From the NCBI GenBank assembly GCA_019448385.1, contig JAGTXO010000007.1, positions 248,001 to 312,000 on the forward strand: a DNA stretch of 64,000 nt. Direction: 5' to 3'. This document shows, in pieces, positions 61,901 to 64,000 of this stretch; within the stretch, counting starts at the first letter, position 1, and each line of letters starts with the position of its first letter. The position numbers were made by a program, and so were the translations under genes. The notes below the pieces were generated by a model. It searched no databases and was not told the origin of the DNA. It saw nothing but the letters and a program-made list of their open reading frames with translations. The stretch comes from Diacronema lutheri (Eukaryota > Haptophyta > Pavlovophyceae > Pavlovales > Pavlovaceae).

Positions 61901-63115
61901 ATGAGATGTCGCTCGGCGTGTCGGCTCGCGCTCGCGCTGCTGCTCGCGGGCGCGCGCGGCGCGCCGTCGGCCGGCTGGCATGGCGCGGCATCGTGCACGC
62001 GCCGCGCCCTCCTCGGCTCGGCTGTTCTCCTTCCGGCCGCGTCCGCGCGCGCTGTCGTGCGGTACGCGCCGGCGCGGTACACGCTCGTGCCGCAGGGCTC
62101 GGTGCGCGACAAGGAAGAGCGGCTGGCCGAGGTGACGCGGGAGCTGATGCGCAAGGCGGAGGACCCATACTTGCTCGGCGAGCAGGCGCAGCTCGAGTAC
62201 GACCTCGACCGCCTTCGCGAGAATGCGGCCGCCGTGCGGCGCATCCGCGGCTGCGCGGCGTCGGGCGGCGCGATCGCCGCGTCGCTCCGCGTGCGCGTGC
62301 CCGACCTGGCGGCGGCGCGCAGGTTCTGGCTGGACGGGCTGAAGATGAGCGAGCTGCGCTCGTCACGCGTTGGTCCTGACGGCGCAGAGGGCATCGTCGT
62401 CGGCTATGGACGCGAGGGCCTCGACGAGGACGACGGCGGCAAATTTTCACTCGAGCTCGTGCAGGCCAGTGCGCGCGCGCCCGCGCCGGCGCGACTCGCG
62501 CTCGACGCGCCCGACGCCGAAGCGGCGGGCGCGCTGCTCTACGTGCAGCTGCGCGTGCCCAACGTGCGCATCTCCGGCCTCGTGCAGAGCGGCGGTGCGA
62601 TCGAGTCGGCATACGGGTACGTGGAGGTCACGTCGCCCGGTGGGCTCGCCGTGCGCGTCATCACCGCGCCGCGCCGTGACCCCGTCGAGTTCGTCGCGCT
62701 GCGCGTGCCGGACGTCGAGGCGGCCGCGGCCTACTACGAGCGCGCCTTTGGCATGCGCCGCATCCCGTCGCCTCCGCGCCGCACCGAGCGCGGGCCTGGC
62801 GTGCTTGGCACGGGCCTCTTCGGGCGCGAATATGAGGTGCAGGACGACGTGCTCGCGCCAAAGGTGCTGTACGGCTCGGTGCTGATGGTGTCGGCGTGTT
62901 GCGGTCAGGCGGACTCGGCGGGAGTGCTCCTCGTGCCGCCGAGCGCAACGACTGCGCCGCTTGGGCTGCGCCTCGCCGGCGGCGACGGCGACCCGGTGCT
63001 GACGGTGCGCGCGGCGGACGTCAGCGCGGCGCGCAAAGCCGCGCTCGCCGACGCGGACGGCTTCGCGCGCGACCCGTCGGGTGCACGCGTCTGCGTGAGC
63101 GAGCTTCGAGTGTAG
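61901..63115 (+). CDS. Glyoxalase/VOC-superfamily protein, probably plastid-targeted
   Basis: 404 residues from ATGAGATGTCGC. The N-terminus is bipartite: signal-like ACRLALALLLAGARGAPSAG, then a twin-Arg-like or transit stretch CTRRALLGSAVLLPAASARA, as for thylakoid-lumen or plastid proteins in algae with complex plastids. It then carries repeated betaalpha-betabetabeta VOC units: IAASLRVRVPDLAAARRFWL, ALLYVQLRVPNVRISGLVQS, VEFVALRVPDVEAAAAYYER and VLTVRAADVSAARKAALADA. Metal-ligand His are not evident, so enzymatic glyoxalase activity is doubtful. Confidence 0.8.
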   Translation: MRCRSACRLALALLLAGARGAPSAGWHGAASCTRRALLGSAVLLPAASARAVVRYAPARYTLVPQGSVRDKEERLAEVTRELMRKAEDPYLLGEQAQLEYDLDRLRENAAAVRRIRGCAASGGAIAASLRVRVPDLAAARRFWLDGLKMSELRSSRVGPDGAEGIVVGYGREGLDEDDGGKFSLELVQASARAPAPARLALDAPDAEAAGALLYVQLRVPNVRISGLVQSGGAIESAYGYVEVTSPGGLAVRVITAPRRDPVEFVALRVPDVEAAAAYYERAFGMRRIPSPPRRTERGPGVLGTGLFGREYEVQDDVLAPKVLYGSVLMVSACCGQADSAGVLLVPPSATTAPLGLRLAGGDGDPVLTVRAADVSAARKAALADADGFARDPSGARVCVSELRV

Positions 63116-63202
63116 CGCTACAGAAGCGCCCACCCCACCACGACAGTCGAAGGCTAGTTGCCGCGGCAGGGGGGATCGGTGGGGAATGGAGGAAGTGTAA
63201 TG

Positions 63203-64000
63203 TCAGTCATCGTCCTCGACGATGCGCGGCCTTCGACGCGCGGCGCTCGCTCCGTCGGGCGGCGCGCGCTCGCCCACGGCGTTGGCGAGCTTGCCGAGCA
63301 CAGCCTCCATCTGCGTGGCCGAGTCGACGATCGTCTGCACGCCCGGGAAGTTGGCGCGCGCGTCCGCGAGGATGGTGAGCACGCCCGCATCGACCGCGTC
63401 GATGCGCAGCCCGTGCATGTCGGCGCCGTCCGTGTGAGAGAGGCAGTCGTACAACAAGCCGAGGCCGTGGAGCTGCACCTCGCGGCTGCGCGGCTGGAGG
63501 GAGAGGGTGCGCAGCAGCACGCGCAGCCCATCCGCGTCGACGGCGAACTGCCGCTTGGCCTGCGCATGCTGGAAGCAACAGTGGAAGAGGCAGCGGAGGC
63601 CGACCGGCGCGAGCTGGTCGTGTGCGGCCGCGAATCGGGCGAGCAGCGCGAGGGATTGGACGACGAGCTCTGGCACGCGCAGCTCGAGCGCGCCGTCCTG
63701 CATGGCCACGTGCGCATCGACGAGCTGCGCGAGCACGCCAAAGCCCTTGGCGAGCAGCGTGACATCCGGCGGCTCCTCCTTGCTCACCCGGCGGTGCGCG
63801 CCAAGCCACACGCGCAACGGCGTCGTGATGGAGCCCATCAGCGAGTCGACGTTGAAGGCGTTGATGATCTCGCCCTTGTGCTCGGGCGAAAGCAGCAGCC
63901 GGTGGAGCAGCTGGTACGCTGGCACGACAAAGGAGGACGTGGACGGGTGCTGTACGAGCGCCTCGCACACCGCGTGCACGCCGCGCTCGCGCACAACCTG
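63203..64000 (-). CDS. Armadillo/HEAT-like repeat protein, 5' partial
   Basis: C-terminal 265 or so residues; the frame is open to the window edge. Helical repeats of about 40 residues are visible: YQLLHRLLLSPEHKGEIINA, KGFGVLAQLVDAHVAMQDGA, LLRTLSLQPRSREVQLHGLG and DAVDAGVLTILADARANFPG. It ends in a basic then acidic tail (RRRPRIVEDDD). A protein-interaction scaffold; the specific family is not identifiable from this part. Confidence 0.7.
   Translation of the reverse strand, partial: QVVRERGVHAVCEALVQHPSTSSFVVPAYQLLHRLLLSPEHKGEIINAFNVDSLMGSITTPLRVWLGAHRRVSKEEPPDVTLLAKGFGVLAQLVDAHVAMQDGALELRVPELVVQSLALLARFAAAHDQLAPVGLRCLFHCCFQHAQAKRQFAVDADGLRVLLRTLSLQPRSREVQLHGLGLLYDCLSHTDGADMHGLRIDAVDAGVLTILADARANFPGVQTIVDSATQMEAVLGKLANAVGERAPPDGASAARRRPRIVEDDD

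Noticed and set aside
1-64000. tRNA, rRNA or spliceosomal RNA genes
   Set aside because: I looked for cloverleaf-like and conserved rRNA sequence by eye and saw none; a covariance search was not possible.

Overview
The window is GC-rich nuclear DNA from a flagellated, plastid-bearing protist alga, most likely a haptophyte (inference). The evidence is spliced eukaryotic housekeeping genes (DIS3 exosome nuclease, eIF2 beta, PTPA, a DEAD-box helicase), flagellar-type proteins (a SHIPPO-repeat protein, a Pierce-like protein, a Dpy-30 motif protein), and proteins that look plastid-related or carry bipartite-type leaders (a folate-biopterin transporter, an ABA4-like protein, a VOC protein). Genes are tightly packed. 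Several introns start with GC rather than GT, and the introns of two long genes (DIS3 and the OSCA gene) are full of poly-C or polypyrimidine on the sense strand.

Layout. 1-6.2 kb: family X DNA polymerase (5' cut by the window), a secreted unknown and an OSCA/TMEM63-like channel. 6.2-8.7 kb: a repeat cluster with a 189-bp tandem array. 8.7-9.96 kb: the 3' part of a subtilase. About 9.9-31.4 kb: a large accessory island. 31.4-32.1 kb: the 5' part of a subtilase, frameshifted and truncated. 32.1-33.7 kb: more repeats, some of them inverted relatives of the 6-8 kb cluster. 33.8-64 kb: ordinary host genes, often in head-to-head pairs with start codons only tens of bases apart.

The island is the main discovery. 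On the minus strand, five exons (25696-24773, 24629-24234, 24145-22772, 22667-12114, 11985-10261) join through four GT-AG, phase-0 introns into one predicted protein of about 4,990 residues. It has an N-terminal ubiquitin-specific protease domain with complete Cys, QQD and His boxes; a Ulp1/C48-like protease domain (H1299, D1322, Q, C1368) with further degenerate relatives; a YqaJ/lambda-exonuclease-like nuclease (D2847, E2862, K2864); a chromodomain; and a C-terminal Fanzor/TnpB-type RuvC nuclease (D4591, E4773, D4833, Cys zinc ribbon). This looks like a giant transposon protein that combines an RNA-guided-type nuclease with chromatin targeting, DNA-end processing and ubiquitin/SUMO removal. 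The same island holds a decayed PIF1-type helicase, a 311-bp inverted-repeat element and a frameshifted coiled-coil gene. A 6-bp direct repeat (TATAGA) lies where both subtilase pieces break off, which is consistent with, but does not prove, insertion of about 21.6 kb into a subtilase locus.

Gene models come from reading frames, splice signals and family motifs only. Splice junctions are inferences unless the motif runs straight through the junction, as it does in DIS3, eIF2 beta, the polymerase and the mega-gene.
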